64,000 bases of DNA from NCBI GenBank assembly GCA_035549075.1, contig DASZRT010000064.1, forward strand, positions 1 through 64,000, in the 5' to 3' direction. Position 1 is the stretch's first letter, and each line of letters opens with the position of its first letter. The notes under the pieces are model-generated. The model worked only from the letters and a program-made list of their open reading frames with translations. It was not told where the DNA came from and searched no databases. The translations under genes and the position numbers were made by a program. This DNA is from DASZFV01 sp035549075. Its GTDB lineage: Bacteria; Myxococcota_A; Polyangia; Fen-1088. Below, piece by piece: positions 39,254-47,311 of the stretch.

Positions 39254-39499
39254 CGCTCCTCCGGGCTCCCGGAGGGCATGCTCTCAGGTTTCAGCTGGTC
39301 CGAGAAACGCCAGGCAGGTCACGAGCACTGCCGAGGGCGCATCGTCCTTGAAGTCAGAATTCGACGGCATATCGCGGAGAGAATGTCTCGCTCGTGGGTG
39401 ACTGCACCCGCATCGGCGCGCGCTTAGCGCGCCGCATCCGTCAGCTCGGCTACGAGGTCAGCATCAAACACGCCGCCTAGCGCCTCCTGTTTCTTCGTC

Positions 39500-40039
39500 T
39501 CACCTGAGGTTCATGGCGGCGTACCTGCTCTCAAGCTTGCTCGCGGCGGCGTCGCCGAAGAGCTGGCTGACGGCGGACACGAAGGCAGACGCGAGCTTCC
39601 TCGGGCCGGAGGCGCTCACGTTCAGCACTTCGCCTTCGAACCTCTCGACGAGCGTCGCCAGGGCGAGCTTGTGGCCGTCGTGGATCTCCATGACGACCTC
39701 CATATCGTGGGGCCTGTCGGCAGCGATCTTGGAGAGCACGAGGTCGTACTTGTCGGGGATCTTGAGGGTGAGTTTCGAGAGCTTGAGCCCCCGCGCATCA
39801 ACGAGGCGTCCCTCGAACCCGTCGGGCATGATAGTGACACCGGCCGCAGCCCCCGACACGGCGATCGGAAAGCCCGTCTTGGCGGCCGCCGCCTCCGAGG
39901 CCTTGCCGATGTCGGATGCATCCCCCTCGGCGTAGATGAAGTCGATGTCGCCTGTCTTCTTCTGAGCCCCGTACTGGATCGCGGCCGCTGCGCCTCCGAC
40001 GATCCACAGCGTCGCATTCTTCTTCAGGCTCTCGTCCAT
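39500..40039 (-). CDS. DUF6036-like nucleotidyltransferase
   Basis: The first clear start is the ATG at 40039 (179 residues). In-frame TTG or GTG codons a few residues upstream would restore the usual REILAFVRSMDE helix and are quite possible. The motif LWIVGGAAAAIQYGAQKKTGDIDFIY supplies the GG and D-x-D signature of the nucleotidyltransferase fold of AbiEii/DUF6036 proteins. Such proteins act as toxins or antiphage effectors by adding nucleotides to tRNA or as antitoxin partners. The reading frame abuts the end of the basic protein gene at 40081, indicating one operon. Confidence 0.7.
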   Translation of the reverse strand: MDESLKKNATLWIVGGAAAAIQYGAQKKTGDIDFIYAEGDASDIGKASEAAAAKTGFPIAVSGAAAGVTIMPDGFEGRLVDARGLKLSKLTLKIPDKYDLVLSKIAADRPHDMEVVMEIHDGHKLALATLVERFEGEVLNVSASGPRKLASAFVSAVSQLFGDAAASKLESRYAAMNLR

Positions 40040-40080
40040 TGACCTCACGAAGGCCAAGATCTCGCGACGCCCGAACGTTT

Positions 40081-40686
40081 TCAGAGGTCCTTTACCTTCT
40101 CGAAGTACGACTCGAAGTAGCCGTTCGTGGTCCCAAGGAGGAATCCCCACGAGGACGCCTCGACATCGGGAGCCTCCAGCATTCGCCTCATGGCGAAGGA
40201 GCTGCCACCCTGGCTCTCAAGCAGAGCCTCCGGACGGCTGGTGGATTTCGGGCGGAGGCGCTCCGCGGACTCCGCCAAGAGGGCGTCGCCGGAAATCCTC
40301 GCGGTCACGGCGAGCAGGTAGCCGAGGAGTCGCCTCCGAGCGTCGTCCTCCGGGACGAAGGCCCGTAGGCGCTCGCGGAACCTCCATAGGAAGACCGGCA
40401 TCATGCGCATGAGGCACGCGTCCTTGCGACAGAGCTTGAGTGCATCCAGGCAGACCCGATCCACATCGACGTCGGGGGCGACGGTCGACGGCCTCCCGAG
40501 CGTGACGAGCGCCGTGACTTCCTGCCGGTTCCTGGGGGTCTGCTCGAACCCTGGGTCAGGCTTCCGCCAGCGACGAAGGGCGGCCCTCCGCGCGATCTCG
40601 GAGCGCCTGCGGCGCGAGAGGGCCTTCGCCCTCGCGAGCCCGCCAGATCTGCCGGCCGCTTGCCTCCCCGTCATCTTGCTAAGCAT
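40081..40686 (-). CDS. basic partner protein of the nucleotidyltransferase
   Basis: The 201-residue protein has a strongly basic N terminus (GRQAAGRSGGLARAKALSRR, then RRSEIARRAALRRWRKP), similar to small DNA-binding tails. A mainly helical C-terminal domain of ~130 residues follows (VDRVCLDALKLCRKDACL, PVFLWRFRERLRAFVPE, YFESYFEKVKDL). It is unassigned to a family. Its stop lies in front of the nucleotidyltransferase and its start faces an AT-rich repeat region, so it may be the DNA-binding antitoxin. Confidence 0.65.
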   Translation of the reverse strand: MLSKMTGRQAAGRSGGLARAKALSRRRRSEIARRAALRRWRKPDPGFEQTPRNRQEVTALVTLGRPSTVAPDVDVDRVCLDALKLCRKDACLMRMMPVFLWRFRERLRAFVPEDDARRRLLGYLLAVTARISGDALLAESAERLRPKSTSRPEALLESQGGSSFAMRRMLEAPDVEASSWGFLLGTTNGYFESYFEKVKDL

Positions 40687-40777
40687 ACATCAAAACATCC
40701 GGAGGTCGGTTCGAAGGAGTTCGAGTGCTGCGGGTCGGGACCTCGGAAGCCCTCTGGACTGCGGCGCTCGCGCCGAT

Positions 40778-40827
40778 TTAAAGTGGCAATTAGATATCAA
40801 GTTGCCGGCTCAATATTAAAGTGGCAA
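40778..40827. promoter_or_regulatory. AT-rich repeats in divergent promoter region
   Basis: TTAAAGTGGCAA occurs twice (40778-40789 and 40816-40827), 38 bases apart, with GTTGCC in inverse orientation between them. The segment is markedly AT-rich and sits between the basic-protein gene and the AbiEi-like gene. It is probably the operator of one or both. Confidence 0.55.
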
Positions 40828-40884
40828 CATAAGTCAGTGGTTTCGCGGCATTCGACAGCTCGTTCAGAAAAGGGCGCGGATGCC

Positions 40885-41892
40885 ATGGACGGAGATGCGC
40901 TCATCGAGGTGAAGAGAGGCGTCGCGGGAGTCCGAAACGTCAGGGCCGCCCTGATGCAACTGGCCTACGATCTTTCAGAGAAGCCGGTGAGGATCCGCGG
41001 GTTTCTCGTCCTCCCGGACACCTCGATCACGATCGACCGCCTGCGCGACGAGTGGATGCGCTGCATCCCGGTCATCCACGGCAACCTCCTCAACAGGATG
41101 AACCTCTGTGCGGGTCGGGACGATCGGTTTGTGGGGATCCCGGACGAGCTGCATGAAAATACGCAGAAGCTCTTAGCGAAGTACCTCCCGTCACGCGGAC
41201 CGGAGGCTCGCTCGGCGAGGAGGGATGCCTCGTTCGTCGTTCTCAAGGTCCTGTTTCACCACTGGCTGACGGAGGGCGGAGCTGTCACGACGCAATGGCT
41301 CGGCGACACCGCGGGTTACTCGTACCCGACCGTCGCGAACGCGGTCGCGGGCCTGGGCAGCCTCATCCAGCGTCAATCGGACCGTCGGATCTTCCTTCGC
41401 TGGCTGCCTCGCGCACAGCTCGCACGCATGGTCGCTTTGTCCGACACGGCTCGAGGAAGCGTTCGCTTTGCAGAGCGTTCTAATCAGCCTCGTACGCCCG
41501 AGGAACATCTTCATCGTCTCGAGACCCTTCGCGTGCACCAAAATCTTGCCGTGGGTGGCGTACTCGGAGCGAGGCACTACTTCCCGGAGCTCGATCTCGT
41601 GGGGACGCCCACGCTCGACCTGTCGCAACACGGAGGCGGACGGCACCCTGATCTCAGGTTCATCGAGAAGCTCGATCCGGCGTTGAAGCGCGTCGACGAT
41701 CCTCTCGAACCAGCAACCGTTGTCGTTCACCAGGTGGGCCACGCCAAGTCCTTCTTCATCAAGCGCGATGAGGGTCTGCGGTGGGCTGATCCCGTTGAAT
41801 GCCTTCTGGACCTCTTCGAGGCGAACCTCGAAGCGCAGGCGCACCAATTCCTGAAAGCGCTCGAGCGGCATAGACCGAAGGTGCCCCAGTGA
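40885..41892 (+). CDS. AbiEi-like protein with nuclease-like N terminus and winged helix
   Basis: The ATG at 40885 gives 335 residues. The frame is open further upstream, so an earlier start is possible. The N-terminal ~90 residues (GDALIEVKRGVAGVRNVRAA, RIRGFLVLPDTSITIDRLRDEW) resemble a PD-(D/E)xK-type restriction-like fold with an E-V-K motif. A winged helix follows (VLKVLFHHWLTEGGAVTTQW, AGYSYPTVANAVAGLGSLI). The C terminus (ADPVECLLDLFEANLEAQAH) has the SPxQxYLDL-like pattern of AbiEi antitoxins. It is divergent from the nucleotidyltransferase pair across the AT-rich repeats. Confidence 0.6.
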   Translation: MDGDALIEVKRGVAGVRNVRAALMQLAYDLSEKPVRIRGFLVLPDTSITIDRLRDEWMRCIPVIHGNLLNRMNLCAGRDDRFVGIPDELHENTQKLLAKYLPSRGPEARSARRDASFVVLKVLFHHWLTEGGAVTTQWLGDTAGYSYPTVANAVAGLGSLIQRQSDRRIFLRWLPRAQLARMVALSDTARGSVRFAERSNQPRTPEEHLHRLETLRVHQNLAVGGVLGARHYFPELDLVGTPTLDLSQHGGGRHPDLRFIEKLDPALKRVDDPLEPATVVVHQVGHAKSFFIKRDEGLRWADPVECLLDLFEANLEAQAHQFLKALERHRPKVPQ

Positions 41893-41974
41893 AGGGCTCG
41901 CCGAAGGAAGTGTCGCGAAGGAAGGTGCTCTCCGAGATCGCGGCTGCGGTCGTTCGGCTGTAGAAGCGGCGGCG

Positions 41975-42751
41975 ATGCCAGTCTTCGATCGCATCATCGG
42001 CATCGACTACTCCGGCGCGAAGACGCCCACGGAGAGCCTCGAGCCGCTGCGCGTGTTCGCGTCGGATAACCTCGCGGTTCCCGTCGAGATCGCGCCTCCC
42101 CCGAGCCCGCGGCGGTACTGGACTCGAAGAGGGGTGGCGGAGTGGTTGGTCGACCAGTTGACCGACGGCCCACGTACTCTCGTCGGCATCGACCACGGGT
42201 TCTCGTTCCCGCTGAGGTACTTCGAGGCGCACCGCCTCGAGCCGGACTGGCCGACGTTCCTCGATGACTTTCAGCGCCACTGGCCGACCGATGGCGCGCA
42301 CGTGTACGTGGACTTCGTGCGGGACGGCCATGTGGGCAATGGCGCCGAGCGCGGTGGAAATGCCCGCTGGCGGCGCATCACTGAGGAGAGAGCCTCGGCG
42401 AAGTCGGTGTTCCACTTCGACGTGCCAGGGCAGGTCGCGAAGTCGACGCACGCGGGGATCCCCTGGCTGCGCTTCATGCGGCAGAAGTTGGCGGGGAAAG
42501 TCGACTTCTGGCCCTTTGATGGATGGAAGCTTTCGGGCCGGTCGGTCGTGGCGGAGGTGTATCCGAGCCTGTGGAGCCGCGGCTTCGCGTCAAAGGATCG
42601 GACACCGGATCAGCATGATGCGTATTCGATCGCCGAATGGTTGCGTCGGGCAGACCTGAGCGGCGAGGTCGCTGCACTTTTCGATCCGGCCCTCTCCCCA
42701 CACGAGCGCGCAGCCGCCGACGTCGAGGGGTGGATCCTCGGCGTTGGCTGA
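41975..42751 (+). CDS. DUF429-type RNase H-like protein
   Basis: The 258-residue protein begins RIIGIDYSGAKTPTESLEPL, matching the first acidic strand of RNase H-like nucleases. The following VGIDHGFSFPLRYFE, RSVVAEVYPSLWSRGF and HDAYSIAEWLRR stretches carry the conserved Asp, Glu and Asp/His positions of DUF429-type proteins. This fold predicts a metal-dependent nuclease. It sits 82 bases after the AbiEi-like gene on the same strand and 62 bases before the next unknown gene, so all three may be cotranscribed. Confidence 0.7.
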   Translation: MPVFDRIIGIDYSGAKTPTESLEPLRVFASDNLAVPVEIAPPPSPRRYWTRRGVAEWLVDQLTDGPRTLVGIDHGFSFPLRYFEAHRLEPDWPTFLDDFQRHWPTDGAHVYVDFVRDGHVGNGAERGGNARWRRITEERASAKSVFHFDVPGQVAKSTHAGIPWLRFMRQKLAGKVDFWPFDGWKLSGRSVVAEVYPSLWSRGFASKDRTPDQHDAYSIAEWLRRADLSGEVAALFDPALSPHERAAADVEGWILGVG

Positions 42752-42813
42752 TGCTGCGTGGGCGGCCCTCGTCGAAAGCGCATCAGTCGCGGCGCCTGGT
42801 AGCCTTGGAGCCC

Positions 42814-43728
42814 ATGTCCGTCGTCGATACCTTCTTGCCTGCGGTTTCCGCCGATTCGCGCCCTGTTCTGCGCGCGCGGCTCGGTAGCTTCGGCTTCGTC
42901 TACAACCCGCGGACCGGGAAGATCGAGACCTATCGGGCGGGGCGGAAGGACCTCGCCCATCTGACGATCGCGTGGGGCACGACGAGTGGGGAGTTGGACA
43001 TTCACCTCGCCTGGGGACACGAGGATGCGATGATCGGGGCGGGCGATAAGAGGTACGAATCCCTGGTCAAGATCTCGCCAGCCGATCTCGAGCAGCTCGG
43101 CATTCGGGTGACCCGCCTCATCAAGGACGGACTCGAGCCTCGACTGATGGCGGTCTATCGAAAGTACAGCCCGGCGTGGCTCGCTCTTCGGCGCTACTTA
43201 ATCGTCTTTGTCAAGGAAGAGGAGCTCCGCGCCTGGTTCGGTCGCGCGGCGCCACGCATCCGCGGTAAGTACCAGCTCGAAGCTGAACAGATCGTCGATC
43301 CGGCGAACTACCCTGCGGGCTTCGCCGATTCGATCTATCGTCCGAGCGTCCTCCACGAGATTCGCGAACCTGCCGCGGAGATCCCGGTGTCGGCGGTTCG
43401 CATCCGGGACGGAGAAGTCGTCATGGACGAGACGATCACTCTGCGTCACACGCTGGGACCCGACGGTACCGTCGGATGGTGGGGGACGAAGCAGTCAGAC
43501 CTCGAGTCAGTCGCTCACTGGTCGACGACGCTCATGACGGAGCTTCTGCTGTCGATCTTCGGCGGCGACTACGGCGCGAAGCTCGAACGAATTCTGATCG
43601 GCCTCGGCGTCGACCTCCAGGAGCGCACTCAGATCCTTTCAAAGGTCGCGAGTGACATCGTCGGACCAGCTATTTCAGCGGCTCCGCGGAATAGTGAGCT
43701 CGCTTCCCGAGGAAGTATTTCCACTTGA
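42814..43728 (+). CDS. protein of unknown function, island cargo
   Basis: The ATG at 42814 gives 304 residues. The protein is soluble with a mixed fold: FGFVYNPRTGKIETYRAGRK, LAHLTIAWGTTSGELDIHLA, LIVFVKEEELRAWFGRAAPR, LHEIREPAAEIPVSAVRI, and TTLMTELLLSIFGGDYGAKL. I recognise no family. Its last 59 bases are antisense to the end of the SIR2-like gene, an unusual convergent overlap that suggests the pair moved together. Confidence 0.7.
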   Translation: MSVVDTFLPAVSADSRPVLRARLGSFGFVYNPRTGKIETYRAGRKDLAHLTIAWGTTSGELDIHLAWGHEDAMIGAGDKRYESLVKISPADLEQLGIRVTRLIKDGLEPRLMAVYRKYSPAWLALRRYLIVFVKEEELRAWFGRAAPRIRGKYQLEAEQIVDPANYPAGFADSIYRPSVLHEIREPAAEIPVSAVRIRDGEVVMDETITLRHTLGPDGTVGWWGTKQSDLESVAHWSTTLMTELLLSIFGGDYGAKLERILIGLGVDLQERTQILSKVASDIVGPAISAAPRNSELASRGSIST

Positions 43729-44806
43729 GGCGCGCTTCGCTGCTCGGATCGTGAACCCGGACCTTCGGCCCACGTGCTGAGAGGCGAGGGCGGATCGCGT
43801 TAAGCAGGACTCTGCCCGCTCCGTCGCTGGACGGCAGACTGTACCCGTAGATGTCGATTTGATCGGCGCGACCGAGCGCAGCCGCAGCCTGTTGCCAGAG
43901 CGCTGCGAACTGGCGGCCGCCGATCGCCTTGAGGAAGGTCGGGTACACGATGAGTGGCCGATCCCGGTACGGCCGCAGGTAGATCGAGTAGTCGGTGTCC
44001 GGCGTCGGGTTCCCGTGCGTGAAGGGCTCGTTGTCGCAATCGATCCCGAGCTGCTTCAAGAAGCTGTGACCGTCGAGCCGGATGCCGGTGCCCTCCCAGC
44101 TGTGAGACGCCTGATACCAGCCGAGCGAGCCGTGGAGCTTGAGAACCTTGATCGCCGAGCGCTCGGGGCCTGGGATCGGTGCACCTCGATATCGGAGTCG
44201 GCTGAAGTTGAGACCGTATCCATCGATCGGCGTCCAGCGGCCGAGACGCGCGAGGACACGCTCGACGAGCGCGTCCCAGTTGAACGTGATGACGATGTCG
44301 CCGGGCTCGAGCGTCGACATCAGATCCCTGAGATACCGGAAGCGCTCAGCGCTTTCCGGCTCAGAGTCGAGCTGATGCTTGTGCTGGAAGTAGTCGTGCA
44401 GACACTGCACGAGGCAAGCGCGCGCTCGAGCCGGGATCTGGGCCTGCGCGCGGGCCGCGAGGATCTTGGGCGCCGCTCGCTTCGCGGCCTCCTCCTGCTC
44501 GGGCGTGAAAGGCCTCTGCCCGTAACCGCGAACGTGTCTCTCTTCAGCCTCGCGGACGGCGGCGTGGCCAGCGGAGTAGAGGTCGAGCGTCGAGAGGATC
44601 ACCTCCGGGTTCGGGCTCGCGAGGAGGAACTCCATCGCCTTGAGCTGACCGTCACGGAGCTCTCGCCAGTACTCCCAAGCGGAGCGAGGACCAGGAATGT
44701 CCCAGGGCTGCGAGAGCGCGTAAGTCTCGACTTCCTGCATGAGCCGCGCGGTTGTCGGGTATCCCGCGGCGCTCGACGCGCCGGCGCCGAAGAGGACGAC
44801 ACGCAT
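43670..44806 (-). CDS. SIR2-like NAD-binding/NADase family protein
   Basis: The 378-residue protein opens with VVLFGAGASSAAGYPTTARL, the SIR2 cofactor loop. ITFNWDALVERVLARLGRW corresponds to the FNxD segment of SIR2-like defence proteins, and KVLKLHGSLGWYQ matches the LHGS motif with the catalytic His. It lacks the zinc-binding cysteines of deacetylase sirtuins. This SIR2-like group depletes NAD during phage infection in several defence systems. No membrane or sensor domain is fused; the overlapping 42814 gene could be its partner. Confidence 0.8.
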   Translation of the reverse strand: MRVVLFGAGASSAAGYPTTARLMQEVETYALSQPWDIPGPRSAWEYWRELRDGQLKAMEFLLASPNPEVILSTLDLYSAGHAAVREAEERHVRGYGQRPFTPEQEEAAKRAAPKILAARAQAQIPARARACLVQCLHDYFQHKHQLDSEPESAERFRYLRDLMSTLEPGDIVITFNWDALVERVLARLGRWTPIDGYGLNFSRLRYRGAPIPGPERSAIKVLKLHGSLGWYQASHSWEGTGIRLDGHSFLKQLGIDCDNEPFTHGNPTPDTDYSIYLRPYRDRPLIVYPTFLKAIGGRQFAALWQQAAAALGRADQIDIYGYSLPSSDGAGRVLLNAIRPRLSARGPKVRVHDPSSEARLKWKYFLGKRAHYSAEPLK

Positions 44807-45272
44807 CCGGTCGCATCTTACTCGTGGCGGGTGCTAGCTGGCGGGCGCCGGCAGAGGCGGGGAGCATTGCAGCTTCGGTCCTCGTACTTGAACCTCCCCC
44901 TTTATTCCGTCACCCACTCGCCGGCTCCTTCACTGCAGTTCCGCACGCCGAAGGTGGCGCCGGTGGCCGAGTCGAACCTCCCCTGCCCTGTTGACCGATA
45001 ATGGTTGATCCTCTTCCTCGCGCTTGCGCCGACCGCCACGACGGCCGCCTCCGTCCGGCACGTGGTGTTCTGGACAGAGGCTCGTCGTAGGGCCTTCGAG
45101 TCTTGCTGGCCTTGCTCGCCGCGCGCGCCGACGGCGCGAATTGCCGCGCCGTCCCATAATCTTGTGATTGGTGCGCGGATACCCCCATATGGGCGATCAG
45201 GGGGAGTCTTTCGCGCTCGCTACAAGTGATCCCAAGGACCGACTCCCCTCGCTAACCCAGGAGGAGAAACAC
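44807..45272. other. no gene recognised
   Basis: This 466-base region between the SIR2-like gene and the frameshifted gene holds no supported coding sequence. Just before 45273 there is a good ribosome-binding site (AGGAGGAG), and around 45170-45215 a weak inverted repeat with CCCCC and GGGGG arms. Confidence 0.4.
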
Positions 45273-46352
45273 ATGACGCAGCGGCTGATCCGAAGAATCA
45301 CGACGAAGATCGAGGAAGAGATCCTGGCCGACGACGGGCAGGACCATCTCGAGGAACTCGGCCCTCACCGACCCCAGCGACTCCGCTGCAGGCCGATTCG
45401 TGACGGGGAATCTCACCCTTGCCTCCGGGTTCATGGGCCAGAACCGTCTCGGCGCGAGCAATGTCTCGATCGCCGTCGATCCGACCAACAGCGATCGCGT
45501 TTATGTCGCCTGGGGCGACTCGAACGGCGCGAACAGCGAGAGCATTCACCTGAGCCGATCGGTCAACCGGGGGGTGGACTGGCAGGACCTGCTGACCATG
45601 ACGAGCGCCATGAATCCCGAGGTCGCCATCGACCGCACCGGCGTGGTCGGCCTCCTCTATCAAGGCGTTGCGAGCGGACGTTGGCAGACCTTGCTCGTTC
45701 GCTCGAACGATCCCGACGCGTCCACCTTTGACACCGGCCTACTACTTGCCGACCAAGATGCCACGTCTCCCGTTCGCACCTTCTCCCCATATATCGGCGA
45801 CTACGCGTCGCTGATCTCGCGGGGAGACAGCTTCTTCGGGATGTTCTCGGCGAGCAACTTTCCGGACACGTCGCGCTTCATGGACGGCGTGAGCTTCCAG
45901 CGCGAGGTCGACTGGAGTACGCACAAACTGTTCACCGATGCGACCCACGCGACGACGGTCGCGACCTCGATCGATCCTTTCTTCTTCGAGGTGGAGAACA
46001 CCCTGTGCCAGAAGAGCTCCATCTACTGCAACATCTGTCGCCTCAGCCCCGAGCTTTGCTACCCAATCTACGATCCGCTGTGGTGGCTCAAGTGCCCCAA
46101 CTGCGGGATCCACATCTTCCTCAACCCCGGCGATGAGATCGAGAACGTCAGCGTCTTCGATTCACGAGGAAAGAAGGTGGGCGCGGTGGAGCGGCTCAGG
46201 GAGGCCCGTAGTCGAAAACGGGGTGACCTATCGATGCGACGAAGGGGATGGGCTATGTGCTCAAGGCAGAGGCCGGAATTCGCAAGGGGACCGACCGCGG
46301 ATTTCGTCCCGCGACCTTGGTTCGAATCCCAGCGTCGCCGGCGAACCGATGA
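45273..46352 (+). pseudogene. frameshifted secreted BNR/sialidase-like protein remnant
   Basis: The AGGAGGAG site and ATG at 45273 start one frame (MTQRLIRRITTKIEEEILAD). Coding-like sequence then continues in a second frame from about 45350 (SALTDPSDSAAG, VTGNLTLASGFMGQNRLGAS, VSIAVDPTNSDRVYVAWGDS: BNR/propeller-like repeats). After about 46190 it moves to a third frame (PVVENGVTYR) and then to a further one (GYVLKAEAGIRKGTDRGFRP) ending at 46350-46352. At least three frame changes make it a pseudogene unless sequence errors are responsible. Propeller repeats and a Cys-rich segment (CQKSSIYCNICRLSPELC) indicate a former exported protein. Confidence 0.65.
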
Positions 46353-46673
46353 AGATCCTCGATTCCTTGAACGCGGGCGTTGGTCGCGCGACCCTGGATC
46401 CTAGACGGCCACATCTCCTCGAGCCAAGCAACGAGCGTCCTCCTTTTCGGAGATCTCGTCGTCGGCGGCGAGGCCGAGGATCGTGTCGAAGATCAGGGAG
46501 GGAGTCAGGTCGCTCGATCGTTTGCAAGATTGGCTTGAGCTGCGCCTAGTCGGGAAGAGGTCGGCGGCCTGTGCGAAGAGCTCGCTGAAGGTCGCCTCGC
46601 CGGGGAACGGGGTTCCTGGGGGGCGCAGGTGGTTATCGACCCGTCGCGACGCCATGGCCCCACCTTCAGGACG
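46353..46673. other. no gene recognised
   Basis: No coding or RNA feature could be supported here; it lies between two decayed genes. Confidence 0.4.
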
Positions 46674-46948
46674 TGCAGCAGCGGCGAAAGACAGCGCGAA
46701 GCGACTCATCGACGCCCGGTTGGCGGGGAGCGAGTTGAGAACCTCTCCCCCCGGGAATTCCTTCGCCCCGCGCGATTTGCGCTTGGGCCTCGTCGAGAGC
46801 CGCATGGAGGCGGGCGCTCTCTTCATCGTTCCATATTATCGAGGTCATCGACCACAGACAGGCGGACCTCGGTGCCATCGGGCAGATCGACCGGCTTATC
46901 CACGACGATCCGACCATCCCTGACACGACCGAGCAGCGTGAGAGTCAC
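46674..46948 (-). pseudogene. decayed antitoxin and toxin start
   Basis: From a GTG at 46948 one frame reads LLGRVRDGRIVVDKPVDLPD-GTEVRLSVVDDLD, an AbrB-like/DUF-type antitoxin start. Then a second frame gives NDEESARLHAALDEAQAQIA, and a third gives GGEVLNSLPANR, which is the expected end of such an antitoxin. Immediately after it, MSRFALSFAAAARPE resembles the opening strand of a RelE/ParE toxin but is not continued. Two frameshifts plus a truncated toxin mark a dead toxin-antitoxin locus. Confidence 0.55.
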
Positions 46949-47101
46949 GACCGAAGGTGCAACGGTGCCGATTCCCTCATGCCTGCACGAGGGAAAAACG
47001 AGGGACGCGTGCTGTCCCATCGTGGCCTTGGGAGGCCGCTCCTGTCCGGTCGGTACGCCTCTATCTGCTGAATATACGTGATATATGCGCCACGAGTCCC
47101 T

Positions 47102-47148
47102 CTCATAACCCGAAGGTCGCGTGTTCAAATCACGCCCCCGCTACAAAA
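47102..47148 (+). repeat. right att copy: 3' fragment of tRNA-fMet
   Basis: These 47 bases are identical to 36954-37000 and start in the anticodon loop. The 5' half of the tRNA is missing, so it is not a functional tRNA. Confidence 0.9.
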
Positions 47149-47150
47149 TC

Positions 47151-47183
47151 ACGGGGGGTTCCGAAAGGAACCCCCCGTTTTTT
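47151..47183 (+). terminator. intrinsic terminator after the tRNA fragment
   Basis: A perfect 12-bp stem (ACGGGGGGTTCC) with GAAA tetraloop is followed by six T residues. It has the same position and size as the terminator at 37004 but a different stem sequence. Confidence 0.92.
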
Positions 47184-47277
47184 CATTCCCTCATGCAGGC
47201 ACGAGGACGTGGGGAGCGATTCCCACGAAGGGCGCGAGGAAGACCAACGAGTCACGAAACGCCTGCGCGCCACCAAC

Positions 47278-47305
47278 TGTAACTCGGCGCCAGCGCCTGC
47301 GTAGG
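47278..47305 (+). promoter_or_regulatory. ECF-type promoter for the aquaporin-like gene
   Basis: TGTAAC (47278-47283), 16-base spacer, CGTAGG (47300-47305). The gene's ATG is at 47312, so transcription would begin almost at the start codon. Confidence 0.7.
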
Positions 47306-47311
47306 CGTTGC

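Larger units (their letters stand above)
38110..39321 (-). mobile_element. IS3-family insertion sequence
   Basis: The 1212-bp element ends in inverted repeats. The left end TGACCTGCCTGG then CGGACCAG (38110-38135) matches the complement of the right end (39295-39321) with a small internal gap. The ends are TG...CA, as in IS3. It holds orfA (38990-39253) and orfB (38142-38996) on the minus strand. No clear target duplication flanks it. Confidence 0.85.

Noticed and set aside
39385..39479. Short frame ending RIRQLGYEVSIKHAA next to the IS right end
   Set aside because: It resembles the end of some transposases, but it is about 30 codons long with no upstream remainder; not enough to name.
44940..45000. 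GTTCGACTC and GGCGCCACC on the minus strand, like a tRNA 3' end
   Set aside because: The T-stem does not pair and no anticodon arm exists; not a tRNA.
46823..47128. Open frame starting inside the tRNA-fMet fragment
   Set aside because: Its first ~50 residues are translated from tRNA and intergenic DNA; only the antitoxin-like end is credible and is listed as a pseudogene.
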